A stretch of 64,000 nucleotides of DNA from NCBI RefSeq assembly GCF_000372725.1, contig NW_005200416.1:30069-94068 (forward strand), given 5' to 3'. Below are positions 52,301 to 62,750 of this stretch, piece by piece; the first letter of the stretch is position 1; the number at the start of each line of letters is the position of its first letter. The DNA comes from Emiliania huxleyi CCMP1516. Lineage: Eukaryota > Haptophyta > Isochrysidales > Noelaerhabdaceae. Under the pieces are notes generated by a model, which was not told the DNA's origin, did no database searches, and saw only the letters and a list, made by a program, of their open reading frames with translations. Position numbers and translations under genes: made by a program.

Positions 52301-53768
52301 AGCAGCGCGCCGGCGTGCGACAGGTGGAGCTCCATCGCCGCCTAGTGAGGCCAATCCAGTACTGACTAGTCAATGCATTCGTGTGCGACAAGTGGAGCTC
52401 CATCGCCGCCTGCGCGTCGGTGGCATCCGCCTCCTCCGCCGCCTCGTCCAACTGCACGACGGACAAATCGTGGTAGAAGCGGCAGTTCGCGCCGCGCTCG
52501 CACCGCCCCGCCGCCCAAAAGGAGCAAGCGAGCGGTGCGTCCGCCGGCGGGGGCGGCGGACTCGCTGACCGCGCGGCAGCGACCGCCTTCAGGCGTTCCT
52601 TACGCTCCTCGCGGCGCGCCTCGACGTGCGCTCGCAGCTCCTTGAGCGCGAGGGACTGAGACAAGAGGCGAGCCAACGCCACGTGCGCCACGCCGTCCGG
52701 CACGACGCGCCATGCAGATCCCGCCATCTCGAATGCCTGATTAATGCCAATTAAGGAGTCATTAAGTGATTAGGACGCGCCATGCAGAGCCCGCCAGCGC
52801 GAATGCCCAGCGCGCAGCGACAGCGTCGCCGCACCGCACGCATCCGCGCAGAAAGGTGTTGAGCGCGCGGATGTCCGCCATCAGCGGGGGCGAGCCGTGG
52901 GCCATCCGTCGCAAGAGGTGGACGGCGGCGGTCATGTCACCTGATGAGTTAATGATCAGCTGACGAATGAGACCACTGAATTAATTAAGTGGACGGCGGC
53001 GGTCATGTCACCCGCGGCGCAGAAGCCCTTGAGCATGGTGGTGTACACGACCAAATTCGGCCGGCACTTTGACGCCATCATCGCCTCGAACACGCGCGCG
53101 CCGCCGGCGAGATCGCCGGCGAGCACGTGCGCGTTGAGCAGCGTCGAGTAAGCGTATCCGGTCGGGTGCAAACCCTCCGCAAAGATCTGCTCGAACGCGC
53201 CGACGGCCCGGTCGAGCTGCTTTAGCCTGCCATGCTCTGAGATGTCGCCTAGTCATCGACTCGTTCCTTGCTCAATCACTCGCCCGCGCGTCGACTGGCC
53301 GTGCTCTGAGATGTCGCCCGTCAGCTGGCGGACACGCTGCAGCTGCTGCTCGCGCGAGAGCGTGGAGGGTCCCGGCCCGGCGCCGCCGCCGCCGAGCGGG
53401 CCGAGTCCGAGCGCAGCGCCGCACGAGCACTTGCGACCCCACTCGAGGGCGCGGCAGGTGCAGGCGGCGGCAGCCGGACCTCCTGGCGGAGGCGGCGGCG
53501 GCGGGAGAGCAGGCGGCGGCGGGGGAGCAGGCGGCGGAGGCGGCGGATGATCACGAGGACGAGGCGGCGGAGGTGGAGGAACAGGAGGCTTGCGGGTGGC
53601 GACAAGGAGCTCGACAGCGCCGTTCGCGCCGAGGGTGCCCACCTGCACGAGGCTGCCTTGCCAGTCACGCTCGCTGCTGTACACGCGCTCGCCGTCGTGC
53701 AGGTACAGCTCGCCGTCGTGGACGCAGCCAGTGAGCTCCGGCTCAGGAGCCGGCCGCTTTTTGCCCAT
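49309..53768 (-). CDS. PPR-CCCH-tRNA (guanine-N7) methyltransferase fusion
   Basis: Sixteen exons, 5' to 3': 53768-53318, 53248-53012, 52940-52807, 52736-52410, 52341-52264, 52117-51992, 51919-51785, 51534-51314, 51172-50964, 50892-50847, 50692-50581, 50511-50482, 50412-50296, 50086-50018, 49820-49589, 49439-49309. They total 2655 nt: 884 residues plus stop, no frame error. A Pro-rich N-terminal region precedes about three PPR repeats (about 165-275; GYAYSTLLNAHVLAGD, LVVYTTMLKGFCAAGD). A CCCH finger follows with Cys345, Cys353, Cys359 and His363. The C-terminal ~245 residues match TrmB-type enzymes: SAM motif ELASGTGDW (680-688), VACELKHDRV, VGGDGVALL, HIFVNFPEPPHRW (749-761), RLTIFSDNHRY. 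It would methylate G46 of tRNA, perhaps in an organelle. Eleven of 15 donors are GC, and almost every intron starts with a copy of the next exon start. Confidence 0.85.
50150..50295. repeat. Dispersed-family element acting as an intron
   Basis: Within intron 13 of the gene at 49309-53768, the segment GGCGGCTCC...CCAGTCCGCG...GTGCTGTGAGAGAGGCTTGTG is a member of the family at 37500-42780. It lies between the first and second of three copies of GTGTCGCCAGAGT (minus strand); the third copy begins the next exon. Confidence 0.75.
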
Positions 53769-54065
53769 CGCGAGCGTCGTGGGCGCGCTTGTTCGCTCGT
53801 GAGCGAGCGCGTGAGCAGCGCCAGCGAGCGCGAGAGGCGGGCACGTGAATCGGTCAAAAAAATAAACGTGGTGGGCTCCTCCTTCGCTGTCCCATCTCCT
53901 CATCTCTTTCCCGCCTGGGCGGGGCAGCGGGCGGGCGCGCGGTGCGGCGCGGCGTGTGCGTGTGTGCGACTGCAATAAAGGACCGCTTGCGACCATTGGG
54001 CTTGTACTATTAACAACGAAGGCGCTCTCAAAAAAAAAACACTTGCCCGAAGTGCCAAAAGGTTC
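53769..54065. promoter_or_regulatory. 5' flank of the PPR-methyltransferase gene
   Basis: This is the region directly upstream of ATG 53768 (minus). No TATA box or defined motif; the last ~60 nt near 54010-54050 are A-rich repeat edge. Confidence 0.3.
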
Positions 54066-54213
54066 TCGGAGACCCGTGTTATGGTGGCCCTGCGACCGCG
54101 CACCCCCCCTAGGGGCCAGGGCTCTCTAGCCCGTAGCCCGATGCCGATCATCCGGCCCGCTGGGTGCGCTTCTTAGCTCCCCGGCCCTGGATGTGAGGTT
54201 ACCGACTGCACTC
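54066..54213. repeat. Dispersed repeat shared with 41006-41162
   Basis: Both copies contain GGAGACCCGTGTT, CAGGGCTCTCTAGCCCGTAG, CGATCATCCGGCCCGCTGGG and CCCCGGCCCTGGATGTGAGG in the same order. Divergence is below about 10% by eye. Confidence 0.85.
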
Positions 54214-55489
54214 CAAGTGCTCCAAGGTTCTCGAGGTTCTCGAGGTGGATATCCTTTGGCCGTTGGGTAGCGAGGATTGGTGTGACGCGATCCACGCAGG
54301 CGTGTTTTCTGGCGGCCGACCGTCAGTGCACGGTGTTGCCCCTTCTCCGACTGCCCCGGCTAATTCCCATATCTCTCGAGGTTCTCGAGGTGGATATCCT
54401 TTGGCCGCGTTGGGTAGTTCCCATATACATAAAAGGGAGAGTTAGACAAGGAACGAGGGGCAACGCGTGGTGAGCACTAACTAACTCTGATGTTCACTCC
54501 ATTATGTACCATGGATTCGTACAATGAGTCGTCACTTGAATTAGGCGTGGATGGCGGCGCGTTCACACTATCCCGTCAGAGACCGAGGCCGCATCGTTGT
54601 CATTCATGACATCGTTGCCACAGTCGCGCAACCCTAGCACAGCGCGAGCTGTGCGGGGCTCGACGATGGATTTGTGCGTCGCTGCCGAGGTCCTCTGTCG
54701 GTCAGTCACGAATGGCCGAGGTCCTCACTAGGGTCCTCACAAATTAAGAGGTCCTCACGCGGCGAGAGGTCTTCAGACACATGCCCGCGGCATCCCCGCC
54801 TTCACTCCGGGTTATGAATTGGCTCATCTCCCCCCGATTGGAGGAGTGATCGCCACCAGGCGAGCGCGTAGGATCGATACTAACTCAGGCGTGCAGCAAG
54901 CGAAAGTCCTCAAAGAGAGTGGGACTCTAAGAGGTCCTCACTGTGAAGGTCCTCATGCGCGGAGGTCCTCACTGTGCCGCGCTCTCAGACCTCTGCCCTC
55001 GCCGTGCCGCCGCTGTTCCCCGTCGCATCAGCTGCTGACCTAGGGCATGTGGTCCTCACTAGGGCACGCGGTTGGTTCTCAGGACTCAGCTAGCTAGCAA
55101 GCAATTCAGTGCGCCGATGGGGCCGAATCAAATAACAGATGCGACACCGCTGAATTGTGGTAGTGAGTATAATGTGTTGCACTAATGTGTGCATTACTGT
55201 GCGCATGCTTGGCGACGTTGAGTCGTTTCCGTCTCACGTGAATTCGATCCTGTCTCACTCTCAGCGTCCTAGTCAGCGTCTCAATCTCGCGTGTCTCGAT
55301 ACGGCGTGGCAAGCTCCCGACGAAGTGCCCGAGATGTGTGTCTCGCGCCTTGCGGGGGGGGAGCGGAAAGAAAGGAGGAACCTCTTCCCAAGAGCACCAC
55401 GAGATTGCCGACAGTGTCCGAGAGTGTCACTCGTCTTTGGAGAGCTGCATGCAGCCAAACACACGTGTATGTATGTGTATGTAAACACA
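54214..55489. repeat. Repeat-rich region with GAGGTCCTCAC units
   Basis: 54223-54275 and 54376-54420 duplicate GGTTCTCGAGGTGGATATCC. GAGGTCCTCAC-type words recur between 54695 and 55060, as in 41465-42345. No gene supported. Confidence 0.55.
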
Positions 55490-55620
55490 CGGGCTGCCTC
55501 AGCATCACGATCAGCTCATCCATGATACACTCATTGCAGTCGGCGATCACCGCCTCCTGGTGCTTGTAGGAGTGGACCTTGTCCCGAAGACGAACGAATT
55601 GTAGCAATGCAAGCCTAACT
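55490..55620 (-). CDS. Possible isolated exon
   Basis: The minus strand encodes a clean 40-residue stretch with LLQFVRLRDKVHSYKHQEA and CNECIMDELIVMLRQPV, much more protein-like than its surroundings and followed by a GT-rich stretch. The family is not recognised and the flanking exons were not found. Confidence 0.3.
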
Positions 55621-55691
55621 ACGTGGGGAAAAATCTTTGGTACCCTACCCCACTTTGTCCCAAATCCAGCGCAAGATAGACGTCGGTGCAC

Positions 55692-56147
55692 ATGGCACAC
55701 CCCGCCATTGCCGCCCGCTGCCGCGCCGTGCTCGAGTGCCCGCTTGCGTCCAAAGAGCTCCGTGACGCCGCGCACAAGCTGCTGCGTGCTCCACCGCCAC
55801 CGGCGCAACAACGGCTCTCGGACCCGCCGGCGACGGCAGCGACGGCGGCGGCCGTGTGGACATGTCGCTCCTGCACGCTGGTCAACGGGCAGGCCAACGC
55901 CAGCTGCTCTGCCTGCGGCGCGACCCGGCCTCTCGTCGTTGGCGCCGCATGGTCGTGCCGCGCCTGCACCTTTGTGAACCGCGCGCAGCGGTCAAAGTGC
56001 GAGGTGTGCGCGGAGCCTCGACATGCGCCGGGCGGCAGGGCCGACGGGAGGGCGGAGGGTGGAGGAGGAGGAGCGGGAAAGGCGGAGCAGCGGAAGAGAG
56101 CGCGCCAGGCCTTGGCGAGTGGCGACGATGACTTTGCTTCAACATAG
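55692..56147 (+). CDS. Protein with two RanBP2-type zinc fingers
   Basis: 151 residues from ATG 55692. A short helical N-terminus (AIAARCRAVLECPLASKELR) precedes two RanBP2/NZF fingers, WTCRSCTLVN...CSACGATRP and WSCRACTFVN...CEVCAEPR, each with W-x-C-x2-C, an Asn, then C-x2-C. A Gly/Lys-rich tail follows. These fingers bind ubiquitin or single-stranded RNA. Upstream exons are possible, since the ORF is open a little further; no intron is visible inside. Confidence 0.75.
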   Translation: MAHPAIAARCRAVLECPLASKELRDAAHKLLRAPPPPAQQRLSDPPATAATAAAVWTCRSCTLVNGQANASCSACGATRPLVVGAAWSCRACTFVNRAQRSKCEVCAEPRHAPGGRADGRAEGGGGGAGKAEQRKRARQALASGDDDFAST

Positions 56148-56504
56148 CGTCCGTTTTTTACATCTCTTTTTTTAGATCTCGTGAGCTGCGTGTGAGCTGT
56201 GACGTGTGATCCGTGGGGGCCCGCCTGACAACAATAGAATAGTGCGAGTACTCACCTCAGAAAGTCACACCACTGCTCGTTACACGCATGAGGGCTCGCG
56301 CGCCGGGCACAGCCACAGGACGTGCGCGCAGCGACGGCCGGCCGAGCGGCCCCCCACGGCAGAGCGTCGCTGGGCTCAGGTACGTACGTGACGTCGTCAA
56401 TGTATACAGTACAAGTGATCTCGGGCGGGCTGCGGTGAAAGTAGACAGCGACGAGAGCGCGACCGGCAGTGCGGGCGGCCACAACTCCCACGGGACCGGT
56501 GACC
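56148..56504. other. Intergenic region between tail-to-tail genes
   Basis: Nothing beyond a T-rich patch after 56147 that may be the RanBP2-type gene's 3' end. Confidence 0.4.
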
Positions 56505-56966
56505 TCACGGATCGCCAATCATGCCCTGGATGATTTGCAGAGCCTGAAGGCTGCTCAGGCCGACCTTTCCACCGGAGGTCGCCATGTTGCGAATGCACGG
56601 CATGGTGGCGAGCTCGTCGACCATCGCTTGCGGCGGGAAGAAGCGATGGTTTGCCTTTTGCGGCGCCTGCGTCTCCCATCGCCAGCCAGCTTCCCAAGCC
56701 AACCGGTGGTTTCCTCCGCCGGTGGTTGCCGCAGAGTCGTACATCCGCGCGAGCGCCTTTAGCACGCTCGTCGATTGCGGCGAAAAGCACTTCTTCTGCT
56801 CGCCGTCGCGGACAATCGGCCCTCGGTCGCCGCTGCCAACGCCGCCGCCAGCGTTGCCCCAGCACTCCATCGGGTCCTGGTATCTGCCGTCTGAACCACT
56901 CGGGGTGAACCAATCGAGGGTGTGCCGCGCCTCCTCCCACACTGTCGACGGGGCGTTGGAAGCCAT
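56505..56966 (-). CDS. Hypothetical protein, 153 residues
   Basis: From ATG 56966 the ORF has balanced composition and several motifs that read as real protein (VWEEARHTLDWFTPSGSDG, YQDPMECWGN, ALARMYDSAATTGGGN, LSSLQALQIIQGMIG). No family recognised. The frame extends upstream, so a longer N-terminus or an upstream exon is possible. It shares orientation with the phosphogluconolactonase gene upstream. Confidence 0.45.
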   Translation of the reverse strand: MASNAPSTVWEEARHTLDWFTPSGSDGRYQDPMECWGNAGGGVGSGDRGPIVRDGEQKKCFSPQSTSVLKALARMYDSAATTGGGNHRLAWEAGWRWETQAPQKANHRFFPPQAMVDELATMPCIRNMATSGGKVGLSSLQALQIIQGMIGDP

Positions 56967-57205
56967 CGGCCGTGCCCCAGGCGCTGGCGGCTCCGGCTGA
57001 GAAAAAAGAAACCCGATTGCTCCAATTCGAAACAGACGGGACGGAGGAGCAAGGACCCGACAGCGGACGGACGTGGAGGATGGCGAGCCCGCACACCGGA
57101 CATCTACCCGCGGTGCATGAAAAAGACCTGCAAGGACGGCTAAAAGGCTCCCCGTCGCCGCACCGCTCCCCGCCGCCCCGCCTCGGGACAGCGCCTCGCG
57201 CCGGC

Positions 57206-58866
57206 TCACTCCTCCTCCTCGAGCTCGTCCTCGTCCTCGATGTCCGCAAACTCGTCAAACACCTGACGAGATTGCACGAGATCACCCGAGATTGCTCGAG
57301 ATCGCCCCTCCTCGCACACGTGAGGGCGTCAGACACCGCGATCGACTCCTTGTCCGTGAACCAGAGCGTCTCCTCCTCGGCCTCGACCAAGCCGGCGGGG
57401 CAGTCGAACGGGCCAAAGTTGCCCGCGAGCGCCTTCGCCACCATCTCGGCGCGGCCCGCCCCAGCGGCCGACACGATGACGCACTTTGCCGCGTTCATCA
57501 CGTCGAGCGAAATCGCGACGAAATCGCCGTCCGCGCGCGCGTCGTTGCCCGCGAGCACAACCTGTAGCGACGAATGTCGGGGAGCAAACAACAACAATGA
57601 TGGAGGTGATGCCGGTGAAGGCAATAGTAACGATGATAATCATAAGCACAGTGAGAACAGCAACCAGATTTGATGATGATTAGGGTAATGAGACTACTGA
57701 CCGCAATCGGGCGAGCGCCACCTTGCCGGCGCGGCTCGCCTTGATCTCGGCAGAGTCCGGGAAGAGGCAACCGACGTGCCCGTCCGGACCCGTGCCTACC
57801 AGCAGCATGTCGACCGAGATCACCCGAGATTACCCGAGATTGCCCGAGATTCCCCGGACCCGTGCCTAGCAGCAGCATGTCGACCGAGGGGACGGCGCCT
57901 ATTCACAGCGAGGGGTGTGAAGAGGCGCCGCTCGCAGCAGCAGCAGCATGTCGAGCGACGGGACGGCGCCGCTGAGTGTCTAGCCTGTGTGTCTGTGGCC
58001 TGTGTGTTGCTCTGGTGAGGCCGTCTCTCCCCGTCTCGCCTAGTCTATCCCTTTGGTGTGCCCACCCTCGCCCCCCCTGGTGTGTCCAGTCGCTGGCCAG
58101 ACTGTCTCCACTCTCCACTGACTGGCCAACAAGTCACTTGCCAGGCAGTCTCTTCCCCTCTCTAACCGACTCACCGCTGTTGTCGATCGAGGCGTGCGAG
58201 GCGAGCAGGGAAGAGTAGCTCTCTGCGACAGCGGCCGGCTCGCCCTCACCAAAGGCGTGCACGTTCGCCTCGGGCACGCCTGTAGGTAAGAGCCAGGCCG
58301 TCAGTGGGTACCGTCTCACCACGGGCGGCGGGCGGACACACTCCCAGCTCGGGTAATCTCCGGTAATCTCGGGTAATCTCGGATAATCTCAAGTAACTCT
58401 CGGGGAATCTCCGCCACACGTCCGGGCACACACCTAGCTTCTTGGCCGCGTCGAGGCCGCCCTCCTTGCACGGGTAGGAGGGGATCTTCTCGTTCGCGAA
58501 GAAGAGGTGCACCTTGCTCGCGTCGAACGCGTCCGCCGGCATCTGTGCGAGAGCAGCCACCACCGAGCCTCCTGGGATGCAGAGTGAGAACGAGCCCTTC
58601 TCCGCGATGCAGGCGCGCGCCGCGGCGGCAACCTCGTCGCAGATGTCGTCGGCGTATTCGCCTGGCTCGAGAGAGACGGGCGGTGACGGCTGACTGCGGC
58701 GTAGGAAGGACGGCCAGGCTGCGGTGAGGGCACCGTCAAAGACGCGGACCGACTTGATCTCCTTTGAGATTGCAAACTCCTCGACGGCGAGCATCTGCAG
58801 GTTGCCAGCGCGGCGCGCCGGCGAAAGCACGAGCGCGGTGGCAGAGCAGCTGACAAGAGCGAGCAT
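57206..58866 (-). CDS. PGL: 6-phosphogluconolactonase (oxidative pentose phosphate pathway)
   Basis: Exons 5' to 3': 58866-58434, 58279-58175, 57898-57866, 57795-57722, 57561-57337, 57262-57206. They total 927 nt, 308 residues, in frame. The N-terminus MLALVSCSATALVLSPARRA looks like a targeting signal, so a plastid form is likely. Family features: CIPGGS (about 97-101), VHLFFANEKIP, VPEANVHAFGEGEP, the catalytic-loop GTGPDGHVGCLFP (about 191-203, DGH at 195-197), and VVLAGN...ISLDVMNAAKCVIV...GAGRAEMVAKAL, then PAGLVEAEEETLWFTD. The C-terminal tail is acidic. It hydrolyses 6-phosphogluconolactone to 6-phosphogluconate. The 70-nt intron at 57865-57796 has a TCTCGGGTAA core and a GC donor; the other donors are GT. 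Confidence 0.87.
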
Positions 58867-59945
58867 GATGCCGCGGAGCTGGAGTGAGAAAAGAGAAGCG
58901 ATTTTCTTTCTTTTTGAGCTTAGCCTTCGTGTTATGAAACAACGCAAGGCGGACAGGGCATATCGCTCTCGGGCTCACAGACATCCCTCACACCCGCCGC
59001 ACACCCGCCGCCCCCGCGCGCGCCCCACCCTGGCCGGGAGAAAGGGGAGTGACAGTTTGGGACTCGCAAGCCCGAGTATGTTGAGTCCTGGCTCAACAAC
59101 GCAGATAACAAGAGGGGGTGGTCCGGCTCACAGGTCCGGCTCACGCGCCTCGAGCTCGCCATCTACCGCACTGAACACTTCCGCCCCCTCGCTCCCAACC
59201 CATCCACCCCGCCCCGGGCCGCGCCGCGCGATCTCGGGCGATCTCGCGCGATCTCGGGCGATCTCGGGGCCGCGCCGCGCTATCTCGGCGATCTCGCGCT
59301 ATCTCGGGCGGTCTCGGGGCCGCGCCGCGCTATCTCGGGCGATCTCGGAGCGTCGCTCGCGCGGCGTCACACCTGCTCAAAAAGGAAGGAGGTTGGAGGC
59401 AGGAGGTCACGCCCCATCCAGAGCGCCGTCGTCGCCGGGTTTTTGGCCCCCGGGTCGTCGCCCGACGGTTGCTGCGCGGGGCAGCAGACCATCGGACGGC
59501 GCGACGACGCCCCGTCCGGCACGCTCCCCCCTCCACCCGGCTATTGCCGCACGAGCGCCCTCAGCGGCGGAATTTTTCCCTCGCGCTTCCTTGGGCCCCC
59601 GGCAACGCCGACGGACTTCCCGTCCCCCCACCTGCGCCGCAATCACCGCCGTGATTGTCGGCGCCGCGCCCCTTGGCGCCTGTGCATGTCCCGCGTGCCC
59701 GCCCGCCAAGGCTGGTGCCAAGGCCAACTCAACTGCCAAGGCTGGTGCCAGGGCCAAATCAACTGCCTGGCTGGTGCCAAGGCTCAAAGGCTCTCCTCTC
59801 TCTCTCCTCCCTCTCTCCCTCCCTCCCTCCCTCCCTCTCACCCCCCACCTCTTCTCTCCTCTCCCCCTCCTCCTCTCTCCTCTCTCCTCCTCTCTCCTCT
59901 CCTCTCCTCTCCTCTTCTCGTCCTCTCCCCTCTCCTCCTCTCCTA
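58867..59945. other. Upstream and intergenic region with minisatellites
   Basis: 59220-59350 is a run of ATCTCGGGCG-type 10-mers. 59700-59770 repeats AAGGCTGGTGCCA. 59780-59950 is CT-rich low complexity. The long plus-strand frame across it is low-complexity only. Confidence 0.5.
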
Positions 59946-61741
59946 CCCCCCCATCTTTGTTTACCGATGCGTCCTAGAATGCAAAAACGCATTCTAGGAC
60001 GCACTTTTCATCTCAAAGATACCATGTGTCTCGGGTACACAGGGCATTCTAGGATGCGATGGCTGTCCTGGAGATAGCCGCGCCGTGTCTTTTGTTACGC
60101 GTTCCATCTTAGACGCCACAAGCATCTATAGATGCACAGCTGTTCTGAGATGGCACTTGCATACTAGATCACATTTTACTATACTTGGACAGGGAAGCGT
60201 CTCAGGAGACACCGTGTGTCGGGTGCACCGGGCACCGAGGGGGGAGCAGGGAGCCAGGGAGCACGAAAAGGCGGTGTGATCTCTCGGCACCCCCTGGGGG
60301 CCCTGCCTTGAGTGCTCGTGTGAGGTCTCTCCTCGCGGCCTGCCCCTCCTGGAGAACCAGGTTCTCAGCACCGCGCATGCATCTGCTCGCGCCACGAGCT
60401 CTGGGCGCAAAGACCAAAGTTGCATGCACTGCTTACGACGATCCGACGGCGACGCCGCCTCCCCCCCCCACCAACCAGTTTGCGCGGCAGGTAGCGGGGC
60501 CAGTTCGAGGCTGAGGGCGTGGGCGTGCGCCTAGACACGGAAGACAGCGTACTTCCGAGAGTCGGCCAGGGGCGGGGTTTTTCTTGTTTGACTTGGCGAT
60601 TTGAGGGACCGGGCATCCCGAGCTCTGCTCTGCTCCTCGCTCCTCGCTCGGTGAGCTGTCGCCCACCAGCGCGCGGCGACCGCGCGCACACCGTGCCCGC
60701 CGGCTCGCCGCCCTCCTCACCACCCGTCGGCGCTGTCCGCAGGCATGTGAGTCAGAACGGCGACCGCGCAGCGCGCACGGGTGTCTTGCTCGCCACCACC
60801 CTCTCGCCCCCGCTCCGTGACCGCCGCCGCCCGCGCCACCGCCGCCGCCAACACCGCCTCGCGCCTCGCGCCTCGCTCTCGCCGCCCCCGCCGCCCGCCC
60901 TCGACCTCGCGACGGCGTCCTTCTGGGGATCTGCGGGTGGCTTGCCCGCCTCGCCGCCGCCCCCACAGCGTGACCGCTTCCGCCGCCCCCACAGCGTGAC
61001 CGCTTCCGCTCGATCGGTGAGCCGTCGCCCACCACGCGCGCTCTCACGGCGACCGCGGGCCGCTCATCGCCTCCGCCACGTCGCAGGTGTTTGATCTGGG
61101 CAGGAAGCGGCGCTGGTGACGGCAACCGGCAGCCACGTGCACGGAGTGCTAAGCGAGGTGCCTGTGTCCAAGTCTGAGTAGCCCGTGGCCGTGAGTGGCG
61201 TCAGGGGCAGTGTTCTGTGACTGTGTCCTGTGCGTGCTGTTCAGTGTGAGTCGGTGCAGCGGTGGGCCTGCTGCCGCTGCCACACGTGAGAGCCGCTGTC
61301 CGTGCCCCAGCACGTTGCGCGGAGAGGCTATAGGGCGCCCACCCACGAGTGCTCGGGTGGGCGCGCCGCGGCTGTGCGAGTAGTAGCGCAGCAGCCGCGG
61401 CGCACAGCCGGGGGCACGGCCCGCCGCGCAGCGCTCGCCACACCGAGTTTTCTTTTTCTTTTTTGTTTTTATACGTGCGTGTATTTCTTGAGATCCACAC
61501 GCTGTTCAAAATATGCGCGCGTCTTCTGAGACACGCGCTGTTCACAGTATGCACGGCGCGTCTTTTGAGACAGCAACGCCAATCGGAGATGCCGCGAGCA
61601 ATTCGGGATGCGCGGAGCAACTAATATAGACTCGCGCATCTTAGGATGCTCGAGCATACCGAGGACAGCGAGCGTCTAAGTAGGAGGCCTACTAGACGCA
61701 CTCTAATCCAGAGACGCATTCGGTAAACAAAGATGGGGGGG
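59946..61741. mobile_element. Element with ~28-bp terminal inverted repeats
   Basis: The left end CCCCCCCATCTTTGTTTACC (59946 onward, continuing GATGCGTC) is matched in reverse at 61713-61741, apart from one extra base. The subterminal zones (59968-60170 and 61490-61700) are packed with short hairpins of the CATTCTAGGATG type. One is perfect: 59968-59982 pairs with 59989-60003 (15 bp, 6-nt loop). The interior is GC-rich without a recognisable transposase; I see no clear target duplication. Confidence 0.5.
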
Positions 61742-61905
61742 TCGCCCCCCCAGACGCCGCATCCAAGTGCTCCAAGAGCACGGACGGCGCTCGGCGGCCG
61801 GCGGGGAACATGAAATGAAAACACAGGGTCTGAACTTTCACATGTGTTGGTACTTGTAACAAAGAGAGATTTGTCCGCACATCTCATGCTTGAACACGAC
61901 TCGGC

Positions 61906-62750
61906 TCACATGACGGAGCATCGTGGCGGAGTCTCGCCGACCTCCAGCGTCACCACTTTCAGCTCGGCTGAGCACATGCGCCCGCTCACCTCGATTGCGC
62001 GCGTCGGCGGCGGCAGCGGCAGCGCTTGCCAGGGCATGCGCCTGCGAGGCCAGACGTGCGGGGAGTGTGGGAGGGAGGAGGGTGAGGCCTTGGAGCCCCG
62101 CCTCTCGTAGCGCGCGCGCCGTTGCCGCTTGTCGAGCTGCCTGGTATGGGAGGCGCACCCGCTGGCCTAGGGTGTGAGGAAGAGCGCGTAACGAAGGCGG
62201 CACGAGTGACGTCCAGCTTAGGCTGCAGTGTGAGCGTGTAGAGGGAGCAGTGAGTGTGAGGGAGCAGTGAGTGGGAAGCTGCAGTGAGTGTGGGGCTGCA
62301 GTGAGTGTGTATGTGCGGATCTAGGCCCTCTGCGTATGTCCGAACAGCTGTGTCCGGCGCGACGACAAGGGTCAGGTCGCTGGCGCAGAAGGCTCCGCAG
62401 CAGCAGAGGCCGCCGCACGCGGGGCCGAGGACGAGCGCCGCCGAGTCGCCCGGCCACTGCATCGCCCGAGTGTCGATGACGTAGTGAGCGCTGCAGCCGC
62501 CGAGGCGGAGGCGGGCGGGCAGCGCGTCGCCGCCGCCGAGGCTCACCTTGCCGGAGCAGGTGCTGAGCTGCTCCTCGGCGGGAAGCATCGGCTGCGAAGG
62601 GCTCGCAGCCGCCGCCACGGCCGGCACGGGACGCGCGACAGCAATCGGCGTCGCAGTAGCGACGGCCGGCTGCGGCGGCGGAGGGTGGCACAGGTCGTGC
62701 TGCTCAGGGTACTGAGCGATGTGCACCTCGGGGTATTGCGGAGTCTGCAT
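61906..62750 (-). CDS. Cys-rich small protein with a C-terminal CaaX box
   Basis: Exons 62750-62385, 62166-62102 and 62041-61906 give 567 nt, 188 residues, in frame. The N-terminus is Pro/Gln/His-rich (PQYPEVHIAQYPEQHD), followed by an Ala/Pro linker. A Cys cluster, CGGLCCCGAFCASGC, runs into a basic helix (RQLDKRQRRARYERR). The protein ends CSVM, a canonical farnesylation CaaX box. It may attach to membranes by lipid; the family is unknown. Both introns are GC-AG (218 and 60 nt), and the first begins GCCAGCGACC, echoing exon 2's GCCAGCGGGT. Confidence 0.6.

Noticed and set aside
58724-59977. 417-codon plus-strand ORF
   Set aside because: Begins antisense to the phosphogluconolactonase gene and continues through minisatellite and CT-rich low complexity.
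60433-61125. Overlapping 190-230-codon ORFs inside the inverted-repeat element
   Set aside because: Low-complexity Arg/Pro/Ala sequence on both strands with no transposase motif.
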